Part shown: one piece after another, positions 32,450-40,449 of the stretch
How positions within the stretch are numbered: position 1 is the stretch's first letter
How the letters are laid out: every line of letters begins with the position of its first letter
Source: Cryobacterium algoricola
GTDB taxonomy: Bacteria > Actinomycetota > Actinomycetes > Actinomycetales > Microbacteriaceae
Direction: 5' to 3'
Assembly: GCF_004402485.1 (NCBI RefSeq)
Contig: NZ_SOFG01000021.1
Location: 1-50,787, forward strand
DNA length: 50,787 nucleotides
Notes under the pieces: generated by a model
What the model saw: only the letters and a program-made list of their open reading frames with translations
Database searches by the model: none
Told to the model about the DNA's origin: nothing
Program-made: the position numbers and the translations under genes

Positions 32450-33382
32450 AGTTGCGGGTCCCGATGTGTGCGCGGCGCGGCGACCGCCGAGGGCGCGGGC
32501 GACCTCTCGGGAGAGCTCGTCCGGGGAGATCGTTCCCGGGAACACCGCGACCACGAGCTCGGCCGGGGCCTCCCCCGCCGGCTGCTTCCCGTCCGCCGGC
32601 TGCCGGGCCGGGGCGGATGCTGCGTCCGGGTGGAACAGGCGCCCCACTTCGCGGAGTTCCGCGGCGAGCTCCGCCGCCAGATGCGCGGCATGCTCGGCGT
32701 CTGTCGCGGCATCCGGCTCGACACCGATCGTCGAGCCCCTCTCGGCGCCCGGCTCGGCACTCGCCTCGGACTCGGCCGCGGAGACTGTCGCGGCAGCGGC
32801 CGCAGGATCCGGCTCGGCGCCCGACGCGGCATCCGCCCGAGACGAAGTGGGGGCGGCACCTCGGATCAGGCGGCGAAGTTCGTAGTTGTGCGTCGCGGTG
32901 ACTGCCGCGGCGTAGCGAATGGCGGTGAGCGGGGGCACCTCCGGGCGGGCGGAGCGGAGGTAGGCGGCGAACATCTGCTCGTATCGGATGGCCATGATCG
33001 TCTCGCGGTCGCGAAGGGTCGGGGTGTCACGGACGACGAGGTCGCGCACGCGGACGCTGTCGAGCCGTTCGCGGAACCGCTCGAAGACCATCGTCGCGGC
33101 GTCACGGACCGCGAGCCAGGGGTCGTCGTGGCGCACGGCGAAGTACGCGGCGATCTGCACGGCGAGTTCGTCGTGGTCTGCGAAGATCACGTCTTCCTTG
33201 GATCGGAACTGGCGGAAGAAGGTGCTGCGCGAGACGCCGGCCGCGCGGGCGATGTCGCTCGCGGTCGTGGCCTCGTAGCCGTTGGTGCGGAACAGGCGCA
33301 CGGCGATGTCGGCCACCTCGACGCGGGAGCGGGAGCGCGCCGGACGGGGCCGGGCGGGGACTTCTGCTGCGGGAACGGACAT
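32447..33382 (-). CDS. TetR/AcrR-family regulator with long low-complexity extension
   Basis: A 311-residue TetR-type repressor, about 100 residues longer than usual. The helix-turn-helix is at about 20-65 (VADIAVRLFRTNGYEATTAS, IARAAGVSRSTFFRQF). The ligand domain runs to about 175. Then comes an Ala/Glu/Ser-rich region (about 180-270) and a basic C-terminus. ATG at 33382. The downstream acyl-CoA dehydrogenase is preceded by two palindromes that are its likely binding sites; an acyl-CoA is a plausible effector. Same direction as its target. Confidence 0.9.
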   Translation of the reverse strand: MSVPAAEVPARPRPARSRSRVEVADIAVRLFRTNGYEATTASDIARAAGVSRSTFFRQFRSKEDVIFADHDELAVQIAAYFAVRHDDPWLAVRDAATMVFERFRERLDSVRVRDLVVRDTPTLRDRETIMAIRYEQMFAAYLRSARPEVPPLTAIRYAAAVTATHNYELRRLIRGAAPTSSRADAASGAEPDPAAAAATVSAAESEASAEPGAERGSTIGVEPDAATDAEHAAHLAAELAAELREVGRLFHPDAASAPARQPADGKQPAGEAPAELVVAVFPGTISPDELSREVARALGGRRAAHTSGPAT

Positions 33383-33456
33383 CAGTCGAGAAATTAGCAC
33401 GGAATCGCGCCCACTCCCGCGCACCTGGTCGTCTGGAGCAGTGCGGGCTCAGCGGC

Positions 33457-34428
33457 TCAGCGCACGGCGGCGAGCTCCTCCGGCTCGGCGATCACGTCGA
33501 CCATTGCCGTTCCCCGGAGCACGGTGACCGGAAGCGGCCGGCCGATGGCGTCGCCGAACAGGAGACGCTGGAGTCCCTGCGCGTCCCTGACCGGTTCGCG
33601 CCCCGCTGCGAGGATCAGGTCGTTGGGCTTGAGGCCGGCCCGATCGGCGGGCGAACGCGCGATCACGTCTACGACCCGCAGGGCCACGTCCTGGTGCACG
33701 CGGGCGGCAACGTCGGGCGGCAGCGGTATCGGTGTACTGACGAGGCCGAGGTATGCCCGGCGCACCCGGCCATCCCGCTGCAAAGCGTCGATGATGCGTC
33801 GGGACGTGGGATTGATCGGCACGGCGAGGCCGAGGCCGACGCCGGCGACGGCCGTGTTGATGCCCACGACGATGCCCCGCGAGTCGGCGAGCGCCCCGCC
33901 GGAATTGCCGGGGTTGAGTGCGGCATCCGTCTGGATGACGTCTTCGATGACCCGGGCCGCCGAACCGGACCTGGTCGGCAGCGAGCGCCCGAGCGCGCTG
34001 ACGACGCCGGCGGTCACCGAGCCGGCGAGGCCCATCGGGTTGCCGACCGCGACGACGAGCTGGCCGACGCGGAGAGTGTCGGCGTTGCCGAGCCGGGCGG
34101 GTTCCGGCAGGGTCAGGGCAGGGGAACGGAGCACGGCGAGGTCGGAGAGCGGATCGGAGCCGACGATCTCGAGTGCGCTGCTCGTGCCGTCGGAGAAGAG
34201 GGCGAGGCCGGCATCCGCCCCGAGCACGACGTGGGCATTCGTGAGCAGGTAGCCCTCTGCGGAGTAGAGCACGGCCGAACCGGCGCCGCGGCGCACCCGG
34301 CCGCGCGGCGTGGTGACCGACATCTCGATCGCCGCGACCTGGCGGGTCACGGTCGCGGCGACCTCGGTCACGACCCGGGAGTACGCGTCGAGCGGGCCCT
34401 CGGTGGTCTCGTCCCCTGCCTCGGTCAT
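33457..34428 (-). CDS. HtrA/DegP-like S1C serine protease with PDZ domain
   Basis: A 323-residue trypsin-like protease. Catalytic triad: His66 (LLTNAHVV), Asp96 (SDLAVL) and Ser176 (NPGNSGGAL). A C-terminal PDZ domain (about 225-315) includes VIARSPADRAGLKPNDLILA. There is no signal peptide or transmembrane segment, unlike most actinobacterial HtrA proteins, so it appears cytoplasmic. The start is the ATG at 34428; the 310-nt region upstream has no gene and no N-terminal membrane extension in frame that I can see. Likely role: protein quality control. Confidence 0.92.
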   Translation of the reverse strand: MTEAGDETTEGPLDAYSRVVTEVAATVTRQVAAIEMSVTTPRGRVRRGAGSAVLYSAEGYLLTNAHVVLGADAGLALFSDGTSSALEIVGSDPLSDLAVLRSPALTLPEPARLGNADTLRVGQLVVAVGNPMGLAGSVTAGVVSALGRSLPTRSGSAARVIEDVIQTDAALNPGNSGGALADSRGIVVGINTAVAGVGLGLAVPINPTSRRIIDALQRDGRVRRAYLGLVSTPIPLPPDVAARVHQDVALRVVDVIARSPADRAGLKPNDLILAAGREPVRDAQGLQRLLFGDAIGRPLPVTVLRGTAMVDVIAEPEELAAVR

Positions 34429-34652
34429 CGCCCGTCTTCCCCTTTCCCTTGCCCGCAGTCACTGCGGATGCCGGCCAATGTACTCGGGCTCTGCCTGCGT
34501 TGGCCCTCCCCGGCTCACGCCCTCGGCGAACACGGGAGCGGGGCCGTGCGCGCGATCCTCCCCGGACGGCCGCACCGGTCCTCGATCGACGCGATCGCCA
34601 CTGACGATCGGTGCTCCGGCCGCTGATGCACGGCTACTCCGTGGTGGTGCGC

Positions 34653-34674
34653 CTGACCGCAACCTGACCGCGGA
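34653..34674 (+). promoter_or_regulatory. 11-nt direct repeat of OmpR-type spacing
   Basis: CTGACCGCAAC (34653-34663) is followed at once by CTGACCGCGGA (34664-34674). An 11-nt period of direct half-sites is typical for OmpR/PhoB-family regulators. It lies 65 nt upstream of the COG4705-type gene. The rest of the gap 34429-34738 shows nothing clear. Confidence 0.4.
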
Positions 34675-34738
34675 CCCCATTCGCCACCGTTCCGCGCCCG
34701 CCGCTCCGTAGCGTGGAGGGCTGACGAGCGGAGCGTAC

Positions 34739-35518
34739 GTGGCAGAGATCGAGCAGAGCACCCGGCCGATGCTGAGCAAGGTCCCCCAGGTGACCGCCGC
34801 GTTCTGGGTCGCCAAGGTGCTCACGACCGGGATGGGCGAGACGACAGCCGACTACCTCGTGCACCAGATCGACCCGCCCCTCGCCGTCGGCCTCGCGGGC
34901 CTCGGCCTGCTGGCCATTCTGCTCCTGCAGTTCGCCCTCCGCAGGTACGTCGCGTGGGCCTACTGGCTCGCCGTCGTCCTGGTGAGCATCTTCGGCACCA
35001 TGGCAGCGGATGCCGTGCACGTCGGCCTCGGAATCCCCTACCTCGTGTCCACGGTCGCCTTCGTCCTCGCACTCGCCGCCCTCTTCCTGGCCTGGCGGAC
35101 GACCGAGAAGTCACTCTCCATCCACAGCATCGTGACCCGCCCCCGCGAGTGCTTCTACTGGGCGACGGTGCTCACGACCTTCGCGCTCGGCACGGCGGCC
35201 GGCGACCTGACCGCGATGACCTTCGGGCTCGGCTACCTCGCGTCCGGGATCGTCTTCGCTGTGCTCATCGCGATCCCCGCAGTGGCGTATCTCCGCTTCG
35301 GCATGAATGCGACGTTCGCATTCTGGTTCGCGTATGTCCTGACGCGGCCGCTCGGGGCATCCTTCGCCGACTGGGCCGCCGTCTCACCCGCGCGGGGCGG
35401 CCTCGACCTCGGCACGGGCCCGGTGAGCCTCGTCCTCGCTCTGGCGATCCTCGCTCTCGTCGCCCGCCTCGCCTCCCCCTCACGCGAAAGCGGGCGAATC
35501 GTCGGTTTGACGCACTGA
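34739..35518 (+). CDS. COG4705-type multi-pass membrane protein
   Basis: A 259-residue membrane protein with seven to eight helices. GTG start at 34739. It contains two internal repeats with the family pattern: KVPQVTAAFWVAKVLTTGMG ... ETTADYLV in the first half, and FYWATVLTTFALGTAAGDL later, both with the helix-plus-acidic motif. This matches the uncharacterised COG4705 family (membrane-anchored protein, predicted). Two-component genes are often nearby in other genomes; here only an OmpR-like direct repeat lies upstream. Its stop codon falls inside a 61-nt hairpin that also ends the convergent gene. Confidence 0.85.
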   Translation: MAEIEQSTRPMLSKVPQVTAAFWVAKVLTTGMGETTADYLVHQIDPPLAVGLAGLGLLAILLLQFALRRYVAWAYWLAVVLVSIFGTMAADAVHVGLGIPYLVSTVAFVLALAALFLAWRTTEKSLSIHSIVTRPRECFYWATVLTTFALGTAAGDLTAMTFGLGYLASGIVFAVLIAIPAVAYLRFGMNATFAFWFAYVLTRPLGASFADWAAVSPARGGLDLGTGPVSLVLALAILALVARLASPSRESGRIVGLTH

Positions 35519-35543
35519 AACCGACGATTCACCCGCTTTCGCG
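35483..35543. terminator. Bidirectional hairpin with 26-bp arms spanning a stop codon
   Basis: Arms 35483-35508 and 35518-35543 (CGCGAAAGCGGG... and ...CCCGCTTTCGCG) pair at 25 of 26 positions around a 9-nt loop. The stop of the COG4705 gene (35516-35518) is in the loop, so its last residues are encoded by the hairpin. The convergent binding-protein gene ends 22 nt beyond. Confidence 0.75.
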
Positions 35544-35565
35544 GCGGAGACGCGGCGGCTCGGCG

Positions 35566-36666
35566 CTACTCGGCGCCGAGGCCGGCCGCGGAGACCGGGG
35601 GCTCGCCGGCCGCCGTGCGCACCTTGTTGAGCGCCGTGAGATCGAAGAGGCTCGTCAGGTCGCCGGTCTTGGTGGTACCGGCCGTGACGCCGTTCTTGAG
35701 GCTCACCGCGAACGTCGACGCGAGCGGATCGGTCGAGAACGTCACCTTGGTCAGTGCGCGGGTGATCACGGTGTCGGAGAGTGCCTTGCCGCTGTCGGCG
35801 GTGAGCTTCTTGTTGATCACGGTCGCGGCATCCGCCGGGTTCTTCGTCAGCCAGTCGACGGATGCCGCGTTGCCGGCCACGAGCGCCTGCACGGTGTCCG
35901 GGTGCTCGGTCAGGAAGGCCTTGCGGACGAGCAGCACCGTCGTCGGGAATGAGCCGTCCGGCCAGAGCGAGGACTCGTCGACGAGCACCTTCGCGCCCGC
36001 GTCGACGACGAGGCGGGAGACCCAGGGCTCCGGGAGCCAGGCGCCGTCGATGGCGCCGCTCTGGAACAGGGTGAGCGTCTGGGCGTTGTCGGTCGGCGTG
36101 ATCTTCACGTCACCACCGCCGGACGTGTCCGTCGTGAAGCCCTGGCTGCTGAGCCAGGAGCGCAATGCGACATCCTGGGTGTTGCCGAGCTGCGGGGAGG
36201 CGAGGATCTTGCCCTTCAGGTCCGCTGCGGAGTTAATGCCGTCGCGCACGACGAGGGCCGCTCCCCCGCTCGTCGCGCCTGCGACGATCTTGATCGACTC
36301 GCCCTTGCTCTTGATATAGCTGTTCACGGCCGGGCTCGGGCCGATGTATGCCGCGTCGATCGCCCCGGCGCTGAGCGCCTCGATCGTCGCGGGGCCGGCG
36401 TTGAAGATCTGGGTGCTGAGCTTGGTACTGCCGAGGGATTCCTGCAGCAGGCCGTTCTCGAGTCCGACGAGCGCGGGGGCGTGGGTGACGTTGTCGAAGT
36501 AGCCGAGCCGAAGCTCTGCGGCGGGGCCTGCCGAGGCGCTGGCCGATGCAGCATCGGCCGAGGCGGCGCATCCGCTCAGGGTGCTGGCGAGCAGGGCGAC
36601 GGATGCCGCGCCGAGGGCGAGGCGCATCCCCGCGCGACGAGCAGTGGTGGGGGTCTTGGTGGACAT
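35566..36666 (-). CDS. ABC transporter substrate-binding lipoprotein (SsuA/NrtA/TauA type)
   Basis: A 366-residue exported lipoprotein. ATG at 36666 with GGAAGTGAAG upstream. Lipobox LSGC with Cys33. The mature part shows the NMT1/SsuA fold: LRLGYFDNVTHAPALVGLEN, AGAIDAAYIGPSPAVNSYI, and LFQSGAIDGAWLPEPWVSRL. These bind sulfonates, nitrate, taurine or pyrimidine precursors. No permease or ATPase gene is adjacent, which is unusual because such genes are normally together; it may serve a distant transporter. The 257-nt upstream gap is shared with the divergent corA-like gene and shows only weak stems. Confidence 0.92.
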   Translation of the reverse strand: MSTKTPTTARRAGMRLALGAASVALLASTLSGCAASADAASASASAGPAAELRLGYFDNVTHAPALVGLENGLLQESLGSTKLSTQIFNAGPATIEALSAGAIDAAYIGPSPAVNSYIKSKGESIKIVAGATSGGAALVVRDGINSAADLKGKILASPQLGNTQDVALRSWLSSQGFTTDTSGGGDVKITPTDNAQTLTLFQSGAIDGAWLPEPWVSRLVVDAGAKVLVDESSLWPDGSFPTTVLLVRKAFLTEHPDTVQALVAGNAASVDWLTKNPADAATVINKKLTADSGKALSDTVITRALTKVTFSTDPLASTFAVSLKNGVTAGTTKTGDLTSLFDLTALNKVRTAAGEPPVSAAGLGAE

Positions 36667-36923
36667 GGGCTTCACTTCCATTCGGTGGACGGCGTGCCCC
36701 GAGGCACCCGGACTGGTCACGAGACCTGGGTGGCCTCGAGACGACGTTATTCATCGAATGCCCCGGGCGACATTCCCGCCGGTCACGCCCGGTCACGAAA
36801 CGTAAAGCAACGTCACACAACCTCGACGAGCCCGGCGCGGCGGCCTGGGACTCGGCCCGGGCGGCGCTGAGACTCGGCAGGGGCGTTGGCCCCGCAGCCG
36901 CACGGATGCTGATTGACTGAGGT

Positions 36924-37901
36924 GTGCGCACACCGAAAACCCGCTGTTACCGGAACGGAGACCTCGTCGACGAGGGCTTCCCGCTCGCCGACGTCTCCGA
37001 ACACCTCGCCGACGAGGGCTGCGTGGTCTGGGTGGACCTCTGCTCGCCCGAAGAAGCCGACCTCGACCTGCTCGCAGAGGAACTCGGCCTGCACGCCCTC
37101 GCCGTCGAGGACGCCATGAAGCTGCACCAGCGTCCCAAACTCGACCGGTATTCCGACCACCTGTTCCTGTCCGCGTATGCGATCACCTTCTCGCCGGAGA
37201 CGGCCGCCGTGGAAACGTCGGAGATCGCCGCCTTCATCACCGACCGCGCGTTCGTCACCGTGCACAAGGACCCCGATTTCAACATCGACGCCGTCGTCGC
37301 ACGTTGGGATTCCTCCCCCGACCTCGCCTCGAACGGTGTCGCGTTCCTCCTGCACGGCCTCCTCGACTTCCTCGTCGACGGTTATTTCGAGGCCGTCGAG
37401 GCCCTCGACGACCAGGTCGAGGAGCTCGAGAGCCAGCTCTTCGAACCGAGGAGCGACCAGGAGGCCGTGCAGCGCCGCTCCTTCGATCTCCGGAAGAGCC
37501 TCGTGTTGATGCGCCGGGTGATCCTGCCGATGCGTGAGGTCGTCAACACCCTGCTGCGCCGGGACGTGCACCTGCTGCCGAACGACATGGCGCCGTACTT
37601 CCAGGACGTCTACGACCACGTGCTGCGCGCGATGGAGTGGACCGAGAGCCTCAGGGACCTCGCCACGAGCGTGCTCGAGGCCAACCTCGCGATCCAGGGC
37701 AACCGGCTCAACGTGATCACGAAGAAGGTCACCGGGTACGCGGCGATCATCGCAGTGCCCACGGCGATCACCGGTTTCTACGGCCAGAATGTCCCGTACC
37801 CCGGCTTCAGCGAACTGGGCGGTTTCTACAGCTCAATCGCGCTCATCGTGGGCCTCTCCACGCTCCTCTACCTGCTCTTCAAGCGCAACGACTGGATCTG
37901 A
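36924..37901 (+). CDS. CorA-family divalent-cation channel
   Basis: A 325-residue magnesium/cobalt/zinc transporter of the CorA superfamily. GTG start at 36924. A large cytoplasmic funnel domain (1-265) with the long stalk helix (VEALDDQVEELESQLFEP ... RLNVITKKVTGYAAI) is followed by two C-terminal helices and the basic end FKRNDW. The loop signature reads YGQNVPYPG instead of YGMN, so the Met of the GMN selectivity motif is Gln. Length and layout are normal. Pentamer in the membrane. Ends in a convergent junction with a 16-bp hairpin. Confidence 0.92.
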   Translation: MRTPKTRCYRNGDLVDEGFPLADVSEHLADEGCVVWVDLCSPEEADLDLLAEELGLHALAVEDAMKLHQRPKLDRYSDHLFLSAYAITFSPETAAVETSEIAAFITDRAFVTVHKDPDFNIDAVVARWDSSPDLASNGVAFLLHGLLDFLVDGYFEAVEALDDQVEELESQLFEPRSDQEAVQRRSFDLRKSLVLMRRVILPMREVVNTLLRRDVHLLPNDMAPYFQDVYDHVLRAMEWTESLRDLATSVLEANLAIQGNRLNVITKKVTGYAAIIAVPTAITGFYGQNVPYPGFSELGGFYSSIALIVGLSTLLYLLFKRNDWI

Positions 37902-37926
37902 GACAGGTACGACCGGGCAACGACCA

Positions 37927-37970
37927 GCGGATGCCGGGCGCGGCCCCAGGGGGTCGCGCCCGGCATCCGC
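37927..37970. terminator. Perfect 16-bp hairpin at convergent junction
   Basis: GCGGATGCCGGGCGCG (37927-37942) pairs with CGCGCCCGGCATCCGC (37955-37970) around a 12-nt loop. It fills the 74-nt gap between the CorA gene and the deacetylase gene and can serve both. Each arm carries the window's recurrent GGATGCC heptamer. Confidence 0.75.
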
Positions 37971-37975
37971 CACCG

Positions 37976-39889
37976 CTACAGCGCGGGGGCCCCGACCGTG
38001 TCGAAGATCGCGTAGTCGTCGGTCACGAGGGTTCCGTTGCTGAACAGGTTCAGCCCGAAACTGATCGCGGTGGCGCCGGCCGGGAGCACCGGGGTGGTGA
38101 AGCTCGCCTGGGTGAAAGCGGATGCCGTCGCGAGCCACGGGCTCGACGTCCAGTACTGCCAGGTCCCGCTCGCATCGCGGTAGTAGACGGCGAACTGGGT
38201 GGACGTCGTCGACGTGTACCAGGCCCGGAGCGAGTAGGTGTGCCCGGCGATCGCGGGCGGGGCGCAGGCCCCGCTGTCCAGGCTCGGCAGCAGCTTCGCG
38301 TCGCCGTTGGCGTAGTTCGTCACGACGAGCTTTTCCGCCTTGGTTCCGGTGTGCGCCGTCGCGACGGTCGTGAACGTGGCGGTGTTGGAGCCGTAGCCGC
38401 CGATCTGGTAGCACTGCGGGAGGGCGGCGACGCCGGCGGTCTCCAGGCTCGAGTTCTGAACCAGGTTGGTTCCGGGGGCCGGCGGCGGCGGTACGGGCAG
38501 GGTTGCGGCGTCGAAGGCCGAGTAGTCATCCGTGGTCAGGGTGCCGTTGCTCAGGAGGTTGAGCCCGAACGTGATCGCGCTCGCGCCCGCCGGCAGGGCC
38601 GGGGTCGTCCAGCTCGCCTTCTGGTAGGTCGCGGACGCCGCGAAGAGCGGGCTCGCGGTCCAGTAGGTCCAGGACCCGAGTCCGGTGCGGTAGTAGACCT
38701 CGATCTGCGTCGCCGCCGTGGACTTGTACCAGGCCGCGAGCGCGTAGGCCGTGCCCGGGGTGGCTGCCGGGGCGCATCCGCCGAGGTCGGGGGTCGGCAG
38801 CCATTTCGCGTCACCGTTGGAGTAGCCCGTCACGGTCAGGCGGCCGGCCCGGTTGCCGCTGCGGCCCGGAGTGACCGTGGTGAAGGCAGGGGTGTTCGTG
38901 CCGAATGAGGCACCCTGCCAGCACTGCGGAACCCCGGCCGTGAGGGTTTCGAAGCCGGGGTTGGACACGAGGTTGCTGCCGGCCGGCTTGGGCGTGACGG
39001 CCGGGCCGGAGACGACGGCCTTCACCGTGCCGCCGATGACCTGGTCGACCGTCTTGATCGTCGTCGTGGCCGGGCGGGTCTTCAGCCACTGCACGAACTG
39101 GGTGAACAGCGTCGGGCTGATCGTGAGCGGGTCGGTGAGCCCGGTCGCGATGTGGTGGAAGGTCAGCTGCTGCCAGCCGCCTGCGGTCTCGGCCTGGGTG
39201 ACGGTGTTCTTGAGATCCGTCAGGCTCCAGGTGTTGTCGACCTCGTCGGGGGCCTGGGTCAGGTACGGGTCCGCCGGCGGGATGGTCTCGGCGAGCGCGC
39301 AGCCGGTGCAGCCGAACCGGGTCTGGATGTCGCCGAGGCCGCGGGCGCTGTTGTACCCGCAGTTCTTGACGATGGTCTCGGTCGCGGGCGTGAGCAGCGA
39401 GGCGAAGGGGTAGGCGAAGCTCGTCACCCGGAATCCCCAGTTGGTGAGGTTGACCCGGTCATTGCAGACCTGGCGGGTGGCCTCGTCCGTCGGCAGGGTC
39501 GCGAGGTCGGGGTGCGTCACGGTGTGTCCGCCGATCTCGTTGCCGTCGGCGACGAGGCTCTGCATTTGCGCGACCGTCAGATAGCCCGGCTGATTGACGT
39601 AGCCGGACGGTGTGTAGAAGGTGCCGTGCAGCCCGTTCGCCTTGAGGATCGAGGCGGCGGTCATCTGGTCCGCGTTCGCGTCGTCGAACGTGAGCGTGAT
39701 GACGGCGGGAACGGCGGCGCTTGCGGGAAGGGCGGCGAATCCGTCGGCGACTCCGACGGAGACGAGTGCGAGCACGAAGGTCGAGACCCAGGCGATCCAG
39801 CGGGGGCGGCTTCTCCTGAATCCGCCGGTCGGCCGGTGACTACCGGCCGCAGGAATGCCTGGCTGAACGTCCATTTCGCTGAGCTCCAT
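37976..39889 (-). CDS. Secreted polysaccharide deacetylase (NodB/CE4) with two C-terminal modules
   Basis: A 637-residue secreted enzyme. ATG at 39889 is preferred (AGGGG upstream); ATG at 39874 is possible. Signal peptide at about 30-59, with ALPASAA as the likely cleavage region. CE4 domain at about 60-330: TFDD (67-70) gives the catalytic base and metal Asp, HTVTH (122-126) the two metal His, RVTSFAYPF the third motif and LTFHHI the last. Two tandem beta-sandwich modules of about 155 residues follow; each has SNPGFETL/QNSSLETA, AYALAAWYKST/TYSLRAWYTST and SNGTL.TDDY. They resemble carbohydrate-binding modules. It probably deacetylates chitin-like, peptidoglycan or exopolysaccharide substrates outside the cell. 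Confidence 0.92.
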   Translation of the reverse strand: MELSEMDVQPGIPAAGSHRPTGGFRRSRPRWIAWVSTFVLALVSVGVADGFAALPASAAVPAVITLTFDDANADQMTAASILKANGLHGTFYTPSGYVNQPGYLTVAQMQSLVADGNEIGGHTVTHPDLATLPTDEATRQVCNDRVNLTNWGFRVTSFAYPFASLLTPATETIVKNCGYNSARGLGDIQTRFGCTGCALAETIPPADPYLTQAPDEVDNTWSLTDLKNTVTQAETAGGWQQLTFHHIATGLTDPLTISPTLFTQFVQWLKTRPATTTIKTVDQVIGGTVKAVVSGPAVTPKPAGSNLVSNPGFETLTAGVPQCWQGASFGTNTPAFTTVTPGRSGNRAGRLTVTGYSNGDAKWLPTPDLGGCAPAATPGTAYALAAWYKSTAATQIEVYYRTGLGSWTYWTASPLFAASATYQKASWTTPALPAGASAITFGLNLLSNGTLTTDDYSAFDAATLPVPPPPAPGTNLVQNSSLETAGVAALPQCYQIGGYGSNTATFTTVATAHTGTKAEKLVVTNYANGDAKLLPSLDSGACAPPAIAGHTYSLRAWYTSTTSTQFAVYYRDASGTWQYWTSSPWLATASAFTQASFTTPVLPAGATAISFGLNLFSNGTLVTDDYAIFDTVGAPAL

Positions 39890-40022
39890 TCTGGGCCCCT
39901 GTCTTCCGCGCCGGGGCGGCACGGAAGACAGTCGGGTTGGGGCGCCGGAGGAACCATTAACGGGTGACCTTTCAGCCCTGTCAATGCGCGGCGCCCCACC
40001 AGAATGGGGGGCAAACGGATGC

Positions 40023-40289
40023 TTAGGCCGCGCGGCGACGACCCGTCGCGAGGCCGTAGATCAGGAGGACGACGATGGAGCCGCCGATGGCGAGGAGCCA
40101 GGTCTGCAGCGAGAAGAAGTCCTGCAGCGGGGCGTTGAACAGGATGCCGCCGAGGAACCCGCCGAGGAGCGCTCCCACGACACCGAGGAGCAGGGTCACA
40201 AACCAGCCGCCGCCCTGCTGGCCGGGGAGGATGAGTTTGGCGATGGCCCCGGCGATCAGGCCGAGGAGAAGGAAACCGAAGAAGCCCAT
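40023..40289 (-). CDS. GlsB/YeaQ/YmgE-family membrane protein
   Basis: An 88-residue, Gly-rich, three-helix protein. MGFFGFLLLGLIAGAIAKLI and LLLGVVGALLGGFLGGILF are typical of the GlsB/YeaQ (transglycosylase-associated) family, whose role is unknown but which is induced in general and envelope stress. ATG at 40289. It lies downstream of the Asp23-CsbD gene on the same strand, and GlsB-type genes accompany Asp23/Gls24 genes in Firmicutes and Actinobacteria, so all probably respond together. Confidence 0.9.
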   Translation of the reverse strand: MGFFGFLLLGLIAGAIAKLILPGQQGGGWFVTLLLGVVGALLGGFLGGILFNAPLQDFFSLQTWLLAIGGSIVVLLIYGLATGRRRAA

Positions 40290-40449
40290 GGGGTGCTCTT
40301 TTCTATATTGGTCACGCGTGGTTGCGAATGATGTGGTGAAACGGTGGTGCCGTGAATCGGTCGTGCGGTGAAACGGTCCTGCGGTGAAGCAGTCGTGCGG
40401 TGACACGACATCGGCGCGGCAGGCCGGGGCCCGCCGCGCCGAAACAGGA

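Noticed and set aside
36667..36923. SAM-type riboswitch before the binding-protein gene
   Set aside because: The conserved core, such as the GGCAACC segment, is missing; only short GC stems are present.
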